Under the pieces are notes generated by a model. The model saw nothing but the letters and a program-made list of their open reading frames with translations. It was not told the origin of the DNA and searched no databases. From assembly GCA_030849805.1 (NCBI GenBank), contig JASANZ010001934.1, positions 1-25,570 of the forward strand: a stretch of 25,570 nucleotides of DNA, in the 5' to 3' direction. Each line of letters begins with the position of its first letter. The first letter of the stretch is position 1. This document shows positions 1 to 9,869 of the stretch, piece after piece. The position numbers and the translations under genes are program-made. Source of the stretch: Sergeia podlipaevii (lineage: Eukaryota > Euglenozoa > Kinetoplastea > Trypanosomatida > Trypanosomatidae).

Positions 1-18
1 GGTCTTTTCGGCGGACAT
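1..18 (-). CDS. 5' end of an unidentified gene (first six codons)
   Basis: The complement of the first 18 bases reads ATG followed by five sense codons (MSAEKT), and the frame runs off the left edge. A strong purine run on the plus strand at 91-114 is a pyrimidine tract on the minus strand. It is followed by an AG at 65-66, which would give a spliced-leader acceptor and a 5' UTR of about 46 nt with no earlier ATG. That layout matches the other genes here and supports a real start. Six residues are too few to name the product. Confidence 0.5.
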
Positions 19-64
19 GATGTCGAGAAAGGGTTGAGAGATAAGAAAGAAGACTGATAAAAAT

Positions 65-114
65 CTATTGAATGTATATATATATACAAAGAGAGAGAGA
101 GAGAGAAAGAGAGA
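65..114 (-). promoter_or_regulatory. Predicted spliced-leader acceptor for the gene at the left edge
   Basis: On the minus strand a CT-repeat tract (91-114) and a short TA repeat are followed by the first AG at 65-66, about 46 nt before the ATG at 16-18. This is the usual trypanosomatid trans-splicing layout. The exact AG is inferred. Confidence 0.45.
91..114. repeat. GA microsatellite
   Basis: GA dinucleotides are repeated with one A-rich interruption. Read on the minus strand this is a CT tract that probably doubles as the splicing polypyrimidine tract of the gene at the left edge. Confidence 0.7.
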
Positions 115-1279
115 TGGGATAGAAATAGAAGTGATGTGATTGAGAGAAGATACAGCAAACTGAAAAAGCAACATCCACAGCCACATTCCATTTGAATGAA
201 CGATGTTGAAGAATACCGCCATACCTTGCATAAAAGAAGCTGTTGGTATGGGGATTATACCACGAGAGTATTCTATCATCCCCCCCTCCCCTGTTCGTAT
301 GGTTTTGATACGCACCTCTCCGCATTTCTTTTTTTCTCATGCCCGTTATTACTTTTATTTTGTTGCTTTCTTCTAAAAGGCAGTCGCGAGATACAACATG
401 TTAAGCACTACCCCCCCCCCCCCCATCTCTTAACAACACTATAACGCTTTCAACAATCAGAAATATATGTATGTAAAAAAAAAAAGAGATAGTGGTAGTA
501 ATATTGAGTATTAAACATTTGTGCACATCTCGTACGCTGGAAACGATAACAACTCCACTCCTCCCCCCTCTGTTTTACGTGACAACTTTTTCTCTCTTTT
601 ATTTCTTCCACAACTTGACTAAATCGATGGCAAAAAAAAAAACAACGTTTTTCTTTTCCTTTCTTTCTTTTTCGATAAAATATCATACAGCTCAACTTAC
701 AACATCAACAATCATAAAAAAATGACAATGCATGTAACAATGAAAAAAGGAAAAAAAAATAGTAAAAAAATGATAATAGACGCTATATCCTCGTCATCGT
801 AAGCACATGATGAACTAGAGGAGAGAAAAAAAGGGAGATCTCAAGAAAGTGTAGGCTTTCTCCCTTACAGGTGTATATCATAAGGGCTGAAGGTCACGTA
901 ACAAAAACAAACAAACAAATAGTCAATAGCAAAGTTTTTTTTTTAATATATACGATAACAGATAGTAACGACTATCAACACATCAGAGGCACAAAGAAGA
1001 ATCATGCATCACGGAGCCGCGTGTTCTCACTTTCTCCTATATCATTCTTTGCCTTTTCCTCTCTCTATACTAGTCTCTTTTTTCTTCTTCTTCTTCTTCT
1101 TCCTCCTCACACCCTTTTTTCTCCTCGCTCCTGTGATATCACGCAATGAACTCTTCCCTTTCTTTCTCCGCTTCAATCATATACAGACTCACGCACACAC
1201 ATACACCAAATTGCAGTTACTGCTGTTCTTTCCTCAAAAAAAAAAAAAGAAAGTTCCGACAACGCGCTTCGTGGCACTA
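115..1279 (-). other. Intergenic region: 3' UTR and polyadenylation region of clathrin heavy chain
   Basis: No credible gene was found in this 1.2 kb. It holds a C run near 410-424, several A runs, and a TTC repeat at 1082-1102. Short open frames on both strands are low-complexity Phe/Ser/Leu-rich strings with no family resemblance. By position it is the 3' UTR of the clathrin gene. The poly(A) site is probably linked to the acceptor at 65-66, as is general for trypanosomatids. No defined signal is visible. Confidence 0.6.
1082..1102. repeat. TTC microsatellite
   Basis: About seven tandem TTC units lie in the 3' UTR region of clathrin heavy chain. The long plus-strand open frame that crosses it is antisense to the clathrin gene and is not considered coding. 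Confidence 0.7.
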
Positions 1280-4200
1280 TTAAAACGGCCGACCGCTACC
1301 GAACTGCTGTTGAGGAGGCATGCTCATAGACATTCCACCGCCCATCATGGAATGAGCAGCCATACTGCCGCCCATGCTCATGCCAGCCATGCTCATGGCA
1401 GCCTGCTCGATCATGAGTGGTCCAGAGCCATTGACGCCTGTAATGGGCCCAGCACGGCGTGCAGCATCCTTAGCCGCAGTTTGGGCATCCATCATGGACC
1501 GCTCCATCTTGTCCACCTTGGAGCCGTACTCCTGCATAGCTTGGATCATGTAGGGCATCGCGATGTCGGTGCGCTGGTTCAACCAAGCCTTTTCCATCAC
1601 TACGGCGGGGCGGAGCAGGTCATAGCAGATGTACAGGCACGCGGCGAAGCACTCGGGATAGTCCTTGACAAAGAAGTCAAGCAGACCCTCCGCGAGAGCA
1701 GAATCTCCGCTCTCGGCCACAGTCTCGATGGCCTCCTCGTAGAGCTTATTCTCCTTGGCGACGGTGATGGCGTGGGTGTAGCGCTTATTTTTGCGGTGCA
1801 GGAGTAGTGCGATCTTTCTGAACTCGAAGAGCTCCATCTTCTCTAGTCGCGCAGACAGCGCGTCAGAGTCGAAGTTGTTGTACGTCTCCACGGAGTGACG
1901 CAGCGCATTGAAGTCCTCCTCTTCCATATAGAGATCGTTGAGAGCCTCGTTCACCTTCTTGGCGTTACGCTCCTGCGCGGCCTCGAGGTAGGTGCGTGTC
2001 ACGTAGATTGGAGCAGCGCGCTTCACCTCGATCATGACACGCTCAGGGTCCACCTTCTTGAAAACGGAAGTGAGATAGTCATTGAGGAGTTCAGGGTGAG
2101 TCTTCAGGTAGAAACCAATAGCAGTGTACACAACATCACTCGCGCCAAGATGGCTAATGACGTCCTTGAAAATCTCATGGTCCCAGGAATCAGCAACGTG
2201 CTCCATCATGCTGTTGGCGGCAGCAAGCCAGTCTTCGTTGTTAATGTGCAGCAAACGCAGCACGGTCCAGTGGTGGTACTCCGTGCAGGCGGAGATGAGC
2301 TTGTGGGTGTTGATCTTCTTGGGGTACATGTTCACGTGCTCAAACAGCTTCTCAGGCTTGTACTTGGCCAGGAGGACGCCCATCTCAGTAAAGATCCCCA
2401 TGTGAGCGCCTTGGTTGGCAGCGGCGGTCTTGAGAACCGTGAAAAGCTCCTCCCAGAGGCCGCGCACCTCGTAGCGGTTGCACATGGCGTTCACCTCCTC
2501 AGCCTTGAGAACAACAGGGACCGCACACATGGCGGCAAGTTTCATTTCACCCGCTTCAATGCAGGCGAGGTTGACCTCTTTGTAGGTGTGGGTGGACTTG
2601 GCTTTGTTGGCGGCATCGACGGCAGCGCTGAGGTTCTTGAGCATCACTTCCGTCACAGCGAGACGGCCATAGTTGTTCGCCACGCCGTACAGCACACGCG
2701 CGGAATCGTAGAGCTTGTCGTTGAAACACTTATCTGCGATCGCACCGATCTTCACGTTGTGTGTCTCCTTTAGGAATTCCTCCAACTCGCCCAGACGACC
2801 TGTCTTTGCGTAGGTAAGCACGAGCGCAGTATCAATCTTGCTGTCCTTGGCACGTGAGTACTTACGGGCCATGGTGAGGTACTTGATGAGATCCCCGTAT
2901 TGATTGGTGCGCTCCGCTGCAGCCGTCACCTCAGTAACCAAGCTGGCGTTCTTGGCCTTAATAAGGCACTCGATACCCTCATGCACCTCATCGCGCTTAA
3001 TAAGATACTCGCCCAGTACGCCCCACACCTCCACGATGTCCAGCTTCTGGGCATACGAGCGCGCGCGTGGAATATCGTTCATGTCGCGGAGCAGCACCGT
3101 GATGGCATCCTTGTTCATGCTGTGCTTATCATACACAACGAACGCCACCTCGTGCATCCCCTCACCAGTCGCGCTATTGGCAATGTCCTTGGCGTCGTAG
3201 TCTTCAAGGTTCGTGATGTACTCCATGACCTTGTCCTTTCTCGCGCGGATGGCGGACATGATCAGTAAATTCTCAAGAAAGCGGTTCTTGCGGAAGCGGC
3301 CATGCATGACGATCTGGTCCAGCAACGACGTGAGTTCCTCCGTCAGGTTGGCGCTCATAAACGCGCGCACCGTCGTGCTCACCTCCTCGCTAACCTGCGA
3401 TTCGGGGAGCGCGGTCTGCTGAACGGCCTCAATAAGCTGTCTGCGGTCCGCAGTGTCCTCGGCGAGAACTTCAGCCCACAGCTCAAGACTCTGCTCCCGC
3501 ACGAGGTAGCGGGCCTCCTGCTTGTACAAGCCATTGCGACGGCACAGACCAATGAGCTGCTTGCTACAGTGCCCCTTGGTGTAGGCGAGGTATGCGAGGT
3601 TGGGGTCGCGGCTCTCGCAGTACTCACCCACCACAATAGGGTCGTAGTACTCGTTTTCACGCAGGAAATGATCAGGACTCTGGCCAATGTCGACGTAAAT
3701 CTTAGCGAGGGCGTTGAATAGAGCGGTGTCCGTCTTCTTTTCGTTGCGGCGGGCCTCGAGCCATTCCTTGATGAGGTGCAAGCGACCAACCGACTCCACG
3801 GCACTGACAAGTTCATCGCTAGGGCACATGGTCCCGACCGTAGAAAGGAGGTTCTTGATGAAGTCCTCGCTGACGTTACATTCAATAAGAGCGCTGACCA
3901 CCTGAGGAGTCTTGCCAGGGCTGCGGCGAGTGACATACTGCTCAATGTACGTTTCATTGCTCGTTTCGACGAGATAGTGCACCATCTCGTTGACCATGTT
4001 ATGCTGGTCGCACACGTTGATGAATGGCCAAAGGTCGGTCAACTTTTTGTTCTTGAGATAGTTCTTGGTCCTCTCCGGGTCGTAGCACGGGCTCTCGCGC
4101 GTCATGCGCTCCAGCTCTTGCATCTGTCCCATCTCAGCAGCGGCCTCGATGTAGCGGAAGTGCACCTCTGGATCACGGGTGTACGGCACGATAGCACCGA

Positions 4201-6385
4201 GGTAGTGGTAAAGCACTTGGTACAGTGAGCGGTCGATGAAAACCTCCATAAGGTCCTTAGAGCCAAGGGCATCGTTGTACTTGGCAGCCACCTGCACAAT
4301 AACCTTGAGGTTCTGGCCGCTGTTTTCGCACAAGTCTATCAGGCACTTGAGACTGTCCTCCTTGTTAAGTTTGCCAAAGAATTCAACGAGCCATTCGGGG
4401 TTAAACATCTGGGACTGCTGCAGGCAGCGGCGAATGCTGGCAAGATTGTCAAGGTCGGCGTCCTGGCGCTGGCCGGTGATGTAGCACTCAATAGCGCGCT
4501 GGTACAGTCCGGCACGCTCACAAAGTGGGGCAAGGCGCATGCCATCGTAGAATTGGCAAATGTTGCGAGCAAAAATCTTCTCCGCAACGGACGGGTGGGA
4601 GTACTTGAGATTGATCTCTAGTAACTTCGTCTGCATCTCCATCGTGGATTCGTCGTTCTTATCACGTAGCACCTCAAGAAGGAACTCCGTCGCTTGCTGG
4701 ATGTGCTGACCAGACACAAACATGTCTACAATCTCCTCTGCGGAGAGGACGGGGGTTTCGCCCATGTCGCGGTAGAGCATCACACCTAGGTTGACGGCAT
4801 CTTGAGGGTTCGCACGAATGAAATTGTTCATGATGACACGCCAGTCAGGAGAGAAGTTGGCGCGCTTGCAGTACTCGACCGCCTTCTGCGTCTCGTTGCG
4901 CTGCAGCAGGACGTTCACCACTTTCGCAGAGGCATTGACAGAGTGGTAGATGGTGATGGCGAGGTCGGGGTCAGCAACGACGAGGTCACCGAGTTCCTCA
5001 GAGGCAGTCAGCTTTCCTTCATCGTATTGCTGCTTGACATAGCTGATCGCACCCTTGGGCACCACTGTGCGCGCAAGTTCGACAGATTCAAACTCGTTTA
5101 GACTTGTCTCAGCGAGTACCATCTTGAAGTAGGTGGAGATAGCGGGCGACTGACCTGGATGTGTAGGCATCTGCATGAAGCGCAGAAGCACCTCGCGAGT
5201 ACGAAGGGAGTTGCCAGGGGCACGAAGGCACGTACGGATGGCTTCATCGACGTTGCCGGAGCGCATGCAGTTCTCAAGCTGTACCTTGAAGAGATCGTCA
5301 ACGCCGCCTAGGTTGGCGGTCCCTGCGATACGGAGAGCAAGCTGCGCGTTCTGCATGCGGTTCTTAACGTAGTTGATGATGGTGTTATCATTAGGAGCAA
5401 TGCGCATCACTGCACCCTGGTTGTTGACGCAGACGACGCCGCCCATCTTGCTGTCCGCCGCTCCGCAGAACACAATGGCAGGAGTGAACTGCTGAGCCAT
5501 AAGCATGACACCAGTAAAGACATCCATGAGAATCGCTGTGCCACGGCTGGTTATGACGGTGAGAAGCTTGTGGCGGTCAGAAACGTGCGCCGCCACGGGG
5601 AAGTCACCGGACTGCATCTGCACACTGTATACATGCCTCTGCAGCGTAATGTCCATCTTATCGGTCGTCGGCAGCTCCATAATCATCACTTGCCCACCCT
5701 GTTGAGGGCTGTTCCACGCAAGGCACATAATATTGCACTTGCGGCTGTCGGTAGGGGTGGCGGTAGAGATGAAACAGCCGGTGTGGCCTTCAAGCACGCG
5801 GCTGCTACGGTTCTCCACACTATAGAGAAGCGTCTTGCCCACCATGCCAGTAGCGTCGCGCGCGACACCACATACAATAAGCCACTTCTTCTTTGCATCT
5901 GCGTGGTAGGACAGAACCTGCACCGAGCCGTCGTAGTCCGCTCCACGCTCAAAGACACGTTCAGGAGGGCTTTCTACTGCACTATCCAAAGACCAATGGT
6001 ACACGGCGGTAGTGCTAACTAGACCAACCGTGCGATCATCGATCCACTGCCAGTAGGCCACATCCTCGTGAAAAAGAACTGCCTTGAGTCGCTTCGCGTT
6101 GTCCACGTCGAAGACCTGCAAGTTTCTACCGCTGCGGAGAGCAAGAATCTTTGACTTCGGATTCATAATTGCCGCCTCTGCGTCACGGATGTTGTTGCGA
6201 ATGCTCTCCCGCTTCTCAAGATCCGCAATAACAAGAGAAGTCTGTCCATCTGACTGGACATCACGCACACACACATACTTGTCGCTCTGCACTGTGACTG
6301 TCTTGAAAGAGATGGCCTCTGGCCGGAGTCCTCCAGGAATGGAGTTGAGCTGGAATACCTCGTTGATGCTGGCAGGGGAATCCAT
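1280..6385 (-). CDS. CHC: Clathrin heavy chain
   Basis: This 1701-residue protein is close to the usual length of about 1675. It forms the triskelion leg of clathrin coats. In trypanosomatids clathrin drives endocytosis at the flagellar pocket and post-Golgi sorting. The N-terminal part (about 1-340) fits the seven-bladed beta-propeller that binds adaptors. The long middle consists of alpha-helical clathrin heavy-chain repeats. The trimerisation region at 1577-1626 is highly recognisable (FAACLYICYDLLRP, then AMPYMIQAMQEY). The last 47 residues (from 1655) form an unusual Met/Gly/Ser-rich tail, ending PPQQQFGSGRPF, without the Hsc70-binding QLMLTA motif of animal clathrin. The start is the first ATG after a predicted acceptor at 6470-6471, and the 84-nt leader has no upstream ATG. 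The frame is uninterrupted with a TAA stop. The family assignment is essentially certain. Confidence 0.98.
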   Translation of the reverse strand: MDSPASINEVFQLNSIPGGLRPEAISFKTVTVQSDKYVCVRDVQSDGQTSLVIADLEKRESIRNNIRDAEAAIMNPKSKILALRSGRNLQVFDVDNAKRLKAVLFHEDVAYWQWIDDRTVGLVSTTAVYHWSLDSAVESPPERVFERGADYDGSVQVLSYHADAKKKWLIVCGVARDATGMVGKTLLYSVENRSSRVLEGHTGCFISTATPTDSRKCNIMCLAWNSPQQGGQVMIMELPTTDKMDITLQRHVYSVQMQSGDFPVAAHVSDRHKLLTVITSRGTAILMDVFTGVMLMAQQFTPAIVFCGAADSKMGGVVCVNNQGAVMRIAPNDNTIINYVKNRMQNAQLALRIAGTANLGGVDDLFKVQLENCMRSGNVDEAIRTCLRAPGNSLRTREVLLRFMQMPTHPGQSPAISTYFKMVLAETSLNEFESVELARTVVPKGAISYVKQQYDEGKLTASEELGDLVVADPDLAITIYHSVNASAKVVNVLLQRNETQKAVEYCKRANFSPDWRVIMNNFIRANPQDAVNLGVMLYRDMGETPVLSAEEIVDMFVSGQHIQQATEFLLEVLRDKNDESTMEMQTKLLEINLKYSHPSVAEKIFARNICQFYDGMRLAPLCERAGLYQRAIECYITGQRQDADLDNLASIRRCLQQSQMFNPEWLVEFFGKLNKEDSLKCLIDLCENSGQNLKVIVQVAAKYNDALGSKDLMEVFIDRSLYQVLYHYLGAIVPYTRDPEVHFRYIEAAAEMGQMQELERMTRESPCYDPERTKNYLKNKKLTDLWPFINVCDQHNMVNEMVHYLVETSNETYIEQYVTRRSPGKTPQVVSALIECNVSEDFIKNLLSTVGTMCPSDELVSAVESVGRLHLIKEWLEARRNEKKTDTALFNALAKIYVDIGQSPDHFLRENEYYDPIVVGEYCESRDPNLAYLAYTKGHCSKQLIGLCRRNGLYKQEARYLVREQSLELWAEVLAEDTADRRQLIEAVQQTALPESQVSEEVSTTVRAFMSANLTEELTSLLDQIVMHGRFRKNRFLENLLIMSAIRARKDKVMEYITNLEDYDAKDIANSATGEGMHEVAFVVYDKHSMNKDAITVLLRDMNDIPRARSYAQKLDIVEVWGVLGEYLIKRDEVHEGIECLIKAKNASLVTEVTAAAERTNQYGDLIKYLTMARKYSRAKDSKIDTALVLTYAKTGRLGELEEFLKETHNVKIGAIADKCFNDKLYDSARVLYGVANNYGRLAVTEVMLKNLSAAVDAANKAKSTHTYKEVNLACIEAGEMKLAAMCAVPVVLKAEEVNAMCNRYEVRGLWEELFTVLKTAAANQGAHMGIFTEMGVLLAKYKPEKLFEHVNMYPKKINTHKLISACTEYHHWTVLRLLHINNEDWLAAANSMMEHVADSWDHEIFKDVISHLGASDVVYTAIGFYLKTHPELLNDYLTSVFKKVDPERVMIEVKRAAPIYVTRTYLEAAQERNAKKVNEALNDLYMEEEDFNALRHSVETYNNFDSDALSARLEKMELFEFRKIALLLHRKNKRYTHAITVAKENKLYEEAIETVAESGDSALAEGLLDFFVKDYPECFAACLYICYDLLRPAVVMEKAWLNQRTDIAMPYMIQAMQEYGSKVDKMERSMMDAQTAAKDAARRAGPITGVNGSGPLMIEQAAMSMAGMSMGGSMAAHSMMGGGMSMSMPPQQQFGSGRPF

Positions 6386-6469
6386 TTTCTCTCTTTTTTC
6401 TCCTCCAATAGATGTATAAATAAATATATATATATGTGTGTGTGTATCCTTTTTCTGAAGTCTATGTTA

Positions 6470-6489
6470 CTAGAGAACAAAAAAAAAAT
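6470..6489 (-). promoter_or_regulatory. Predicted spliced-leader acceptor of clathrin heavy chain
   Basis: On the minus strand a T-rich tract (about 6473-6489, ending TTGTTCTCT) runs directly into AG at 6470-6471. This leaves an 84-nt 5' UTR with no ATG before the start codon. It is the clearest acceptor in the window; its use is inferred. Confidence 0.6.
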
Positions 6490-7455
6490 ATGAAGCGCAA
6501 CCAAAATAATAAAACACACGCGTAATTAATCAAAACTGAAAAGGAAAAGAAGAAGACAAGTGAGAAAAAAATCGAGTGTATGCGTCTGCTGTCTCCGCTT
6601 CTGCTTTTGCTTCTCGTCTTTTCGGTATATATATATAATCTGTGTGGGTGTGGGTGTGGTGCTAACGAGTGTAACAATCCGGTATCCGTACCAATGCTTT
6701 GAGAGAAAAACTTCAAACACGGGGAAAAAGAGGCCTAGAAGAAATGAAAATTTTTCTCTACCTTCTCTTTTTCTCAAATCCAGCGAAAAGGAAGAAAGAA
6801 AAGATTATATCCTATTCCGGTGATACACGCAAAAAAAAAAAAAAAGATAGCGAAAAATAATAATACCTATAAACTAATTTATCACACAACGGTGTTGTAT
6901 TGGCTTTCCTACTATATATACAAAGAAAAAAGCAAGGAGAGATTCAAGAAAGAAAAAAAAGAAGAAACAAGTAATGAAAGAGCAAGCACATTTTTTTTTT
7001 TCAAAGAAACGAAGTTGCAATGAATGGACGAGCAAAATAGAGAACTTAAAAGTTGTCTCCTCTCATCTCACACAACTACAGTGGCACCTCACTATAGCAT
7101 GCGTGTGCGTGTAAGGTATGTGCCTGATGAAAAAGAGAACATGAAGTAGTGCTCACAAACACACTACAATTTGTTTTAGTACTAAATATTGCTTTTTTTT
7201 GTTTGTTTGTTTGTTCGTTTCTTGTTTTGGTTGATTCTTGGGCTAAAGGCAACCACGTAGTAGTCAGTCATGCTCCATATATATTTTTTTCCTTCTCTCT
7301 TTCAACTCACTGGCTTTATATATTCCTGTCGACATAGTTTCATTCGCAGATTACTCTTTTCTCATGCTTTTTCCCCCCCTCTGTATCATTTTTTTTTTCA
7401 CCATTTTTTTTTTTTCGTCAGGATATCAGCTAGGGAAATGGTGGCGGTGGGGAAA

Positions 7456-7474
7456 ACACACACACACACACACA
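7456..7474. repeat. AC microsatellite
   Basis: About nine perfect AC units, followed after one G by more ACA. It lies in the long non-coding region downstream of the 7-knuckle gene. Confidence 0.75.
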
Positions 7475-7674
7475 GACACAAAAGAAAAGAAGGCGGTGAA
7501 GAGAGGTTGTGGTACTAGCAAGCGCTACATTATGAAAACACACGTACATGCAGGCAGGCAGACATCCACACGGAGCGGTCGTGAAAAAGAACATAAAATG
7601 AGCTGTTGGAGAGAAAGAAGGGGGTGAGAAACAAACAACAACAACAACACAATAATAATAAGAACAACAGTAGG

Positions 7675-7699
7675 AGTAGTAGTAGTAGTAGTAGTAGTA
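7675..7699. repeat. AGT microsatellite
   Basis: About eight perfect AGT units. They are flanked by shorter ACA/AAT repeats on the left (about 7630-7665) and AAT repeats further right (about 7783-7800), so this part of the UTR is a cluster of trinucleotide repeats. Confidence 0.75.
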
Positions 7700-8104
7700 A
7701 AGAAGTAGGCATTGCGATAGGTTGCACAGGTGACTTGATTTAAACTGTTAAAGAAAAAAAGTCCAGTCATCCTTGAAAAAGAGTAATAATAATAATAATT
7801 AATATAACAATACATGCCAGTGTAAGGCATATAGCGAACACCTCCGCTGCCAAAAAAAAAAGAGGGCAATACAAAAGAAAGGAAGAAAACATTAATAATA
7901 AAAAAGAAGAAAGAAAAAGACACACACGCACGCACTCAAAACAAGAAGGGAATCATGTAAAACAATCCAAGGTGTTTGATGACTGGAAGAGGGAAAATGT
8001 GATAGAAGGGATAGAAAACACGTGCCACCTTGTTTTAGGTTGGTACGTTGACAAAGAAAGAGCATACAATGTGTTTACCTTCCCTTCTCTTATCTTTGCG
8101 TTAT

Positions 8105-8123
8105 CTTCTTCTTCTTCTTCTTC
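8105..8123. repeat. CTT microsatellite
   Basis: About six CTT units. A second, imperfect TTC cluster lies near 8275-8300. Both are in the non-coding stretch. Confidence 0.7.
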
Positions 8124-8942
8124 GTAAACATGTACTCTACTGTAAGCGTTTGACAGCTACTGGTACAGCACACATGCAAGCACGCCAAAAATAAATGTAT
8201 ATATGTATATCAATGCCCATCATCATTTTCATCTTCATGTATTCGTATTCACTCTCTTTTATCTTTTTTTTTTCTTCTTCTTCTTCCTCCTTCCTCTTCA
8301 TAGAAGCAGTCCAGCACACATAATGAAGGGTATATATATATAATAATAATAATGTTAATAGTAATAATAGCGCTAGTATATATGTGCGTTCTTGACCCCC
8401 CTTTTTGCAATCCTTCAGCCTCATCTCTTTCACTTCAGTAAAAAAAAAAAGTGATAAAAATAAGGAAGTGCTTTCTAGACGCTACAAGAAAAAAAAAAAA
8501 GATGAAGGCTCATCATTACCCAATACATCATTAATAACAACCTTCTTGTCCACAAACATTTTTTTTTGTTCCCTTTGTTGTGGACTTTTTTTAATTTTTC
8601 CCCTCTGCTTTGGATCTCTACTGCAGTTATTACCCTCCCATTTACCTCCTTCCTCACGCACATATACATTCCTTAGCCATCCTCTAGAGCTACCTCATCA
8701 TCTTTTTTTTTGTGTGTTTTGATGCCAGCGTCTCTCACAACTAGAATTCGAAATACGCCTTTTGTTTTTCTTGATAGGGTCTTTCTTCTTGTTTCTTCCC
8801 GTTTCAAAAGAAAGGAAGTTCAAACACCAATGATCGGTTTTCTGCGTCGCTTCTCTCTTTCATCTACAAACTCTTGCCATGTAAAAACTAAAAAACAAAA
8901 TATTTTTAAAATAAAGACATATAAAACAAATAAAAATAACAG

Positions 8943-8965
8943 ATATATATATATATATATATATA
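8943..8965. repeat. AT microsatellite
   Basis: Eleven AT units in the probable 3' UTR just downstream of the 7-knuckle protein gene. Confidence 0.75.
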
Positions 8966-9242
8966 CGCATAAAGACACTTCGCATATACACAGACGGTGC
9001 TCCTCCCTCCTCGCTCTTGTCCCTACAATCAATTTTTTTTCTCTTCTTCTTTTCTCATTGACTATATCATCTGGCTAAGTGCACGGGAAAGAACATAAAA
9101 CGAAACAGTAAGTAAAAAAAAAGGAAAAAAAAGATGGATATAGAGGAAACGAGAGCAAAGTGATTGAAGGCAGCGCATAGAAGAGAGATAAAAAAGGGGG
9201 TTTCTTTGTGTGCGAGGCTTCAAACAAGGCAAGCAATCACAC

Positions 9243-9758
9243 CTAGGCGCTAGCGGCCTGAGGGCAGTTATGCTGGGTGTGGCCAGGCTGACCGCACTTG
9301 TAGCAACCGTCCTTGGGGTTGCGGCGGCGGTTGCGCCGGCCACCGGTCTTGGCGGGGTGCTCGTCCTTCTCGGGGCAGTCTGCCTTAAGGTGACCAGTCT
9401 TACTGCAGAAGGGGCAAGGCTTCTCCATGAGAGCCACGGGGCAGGAGCGGGCGATGTGGCCATCGGTGTTGCAGATGGTGCAGTGAGCCACGTTGGTGCA
9501 GTCCTTGGAGATGTGACCCTTGCCGCCGCAGTGGTAGCAGATCTGGGTCTCTTCCTTGGGGGGAGCCTCAGGGCAGTCGCGGGCACGGTGGCCAGACTTG
9601 TGGCAGTAGAAGCACGGCGCATCAGCGGCGGAGATGGCGCTGGTGCACTCGCGAGCGCGGTGACCAGACTCACCACAGCGGAAGCACGGGGCGGACTCAG
9701 CAGCCTTGTCGCAGTCGCGGCTCTGGTGGCCAACTCCCCCACAGCGGTAGCAAACCAT
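9243..9758 (-). CDS. Seven-zinc-knuckle (CCHC) nucleic-acid-binding protein, CNBP/UMSBP/poly-zinc-finger family
   Basis: This 171-residue protein is made almost wholly of seven CX2CX4HX4C zinc knuckles, starting at Cys3, 25, 49, 74, 93, 115 and 152. All metal ligands are intact. Between knuckles 6 and 7 lies a basic patch (GGRRNRRR, 139-146). Seven knuckles plus an arginine-rich patch recall eukaryotic CNBP and the trypanosomatid poly-zinc-finger/UMSBP group, which bind G-rich single-stranded DNA or RNA. UMSBP proteins act at kinetoplast minicircle origins and, in T. brucei, at telomeres. Which role applies here cannot be told from sequence. The knuckles are divergent, unlike the near-identical ones of the neighbouring HEXBP gene, so this is not a recent copy. 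The start is the first ATG, only two residues before the first knuckle. Confidence 0.93.
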   Translation of the reverse strand: MVCYRCGGVGHQSRDCDKAAESAPCFRCGESGHRARECTSAISAADAPCFYCHKSGHRARDCPEAPPKEETQICYHCGGKGHISKDCTNVAHCTICNTDGHIARSCPVALMEKPCPFCSKTGHLKADCPEKDEHPAKTGGRRNRRRNPKDGCYKCGQPGHTQHNCPQAASA

Positions 9759-9837
9759 TTTTGTTTGTTAGTAAAGAGTTTTTGGGGGTAGGTACTTGTG
9801 TACACGCGAAGCGGTAAGTAAAGCGGAGATTGAAAAA

Positions 9838-9860
9838 CTAAAATCCTTTTTTAAATGAAA
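9838..9860 (-). promoter_or_regulatory. Predicted spliced-leader acceptor of the 7-knuckle gene
   Basis: On the minus strand a T/C-rich tract (about 9848-9870) is followed by AG at 9846-9847 and again at 9838-9839. Either gives a 5' UTR of about 80-90 nt without an upstream ATG. The choice between the two is not decidable by reading. Confidence 0.45.
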
Positions 9861-9869
9861 AGAAAAAAA

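Larger units (their letters stand above)
6490..9242 (-). other. Long intergenic region, probably the 3' UTR of the 7-knuckle zinc-finger gene
   Basis: About 2.75 kb has no credible coding sequence on either strand. The open frames are short and made of low-complexity Phe/Lys/Tyr-rich strings. It is AT-rich with many A and T runs and microsatellites: AC (7456-7474), AGT (7675-7699), CTT (8105-8123), TA/TAA (about 8331-8355) and AT (8943-8965). No tRNA, snoRNA or other structured RNA was recognised. The position between a minus-strand stop at 9243 and the clathrin acceptor means most of it should be transcribed as the 3' UTR of the zinc-knuckle gene. A short unrecognised gene cannot be excluded. 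Confidence 0.6.

Noticed and set aside
126..175. A GTGATGT followed by CTGA spacing resembling a C/D-box snoRNA
   Set aside because: The C box is imperfect, there is no terminal stem, and no guide region could be justified. It also lies next to the splice region of the left-edge gene.
410..424. A 15-base C run
   Set aside because: It is a homopolymer in non-coding DNA; no telomere-like repeat, binding site or structured element surrounds it. Its exact length may be a sequencing artefact.
1004..2773. Plus-strand open frames of 267 and 292 codons over the 3' end of clathrin
   Set aside because: These are antisense shadows of a well-conserved clathrin heavy chain; the first is also fed by low-complexity TTC repeat sequence.
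9210..9791. A 193-codon plus-strand frame antisense to the 7-knuckle gene, with hydrophobic stretches that resemble membrane segments
   Set aside because: The hydrophobicity is the complement of Cys/Gly/His codons in the knuckles. The frame opposes the direction of the transcription unit and resembles no family.
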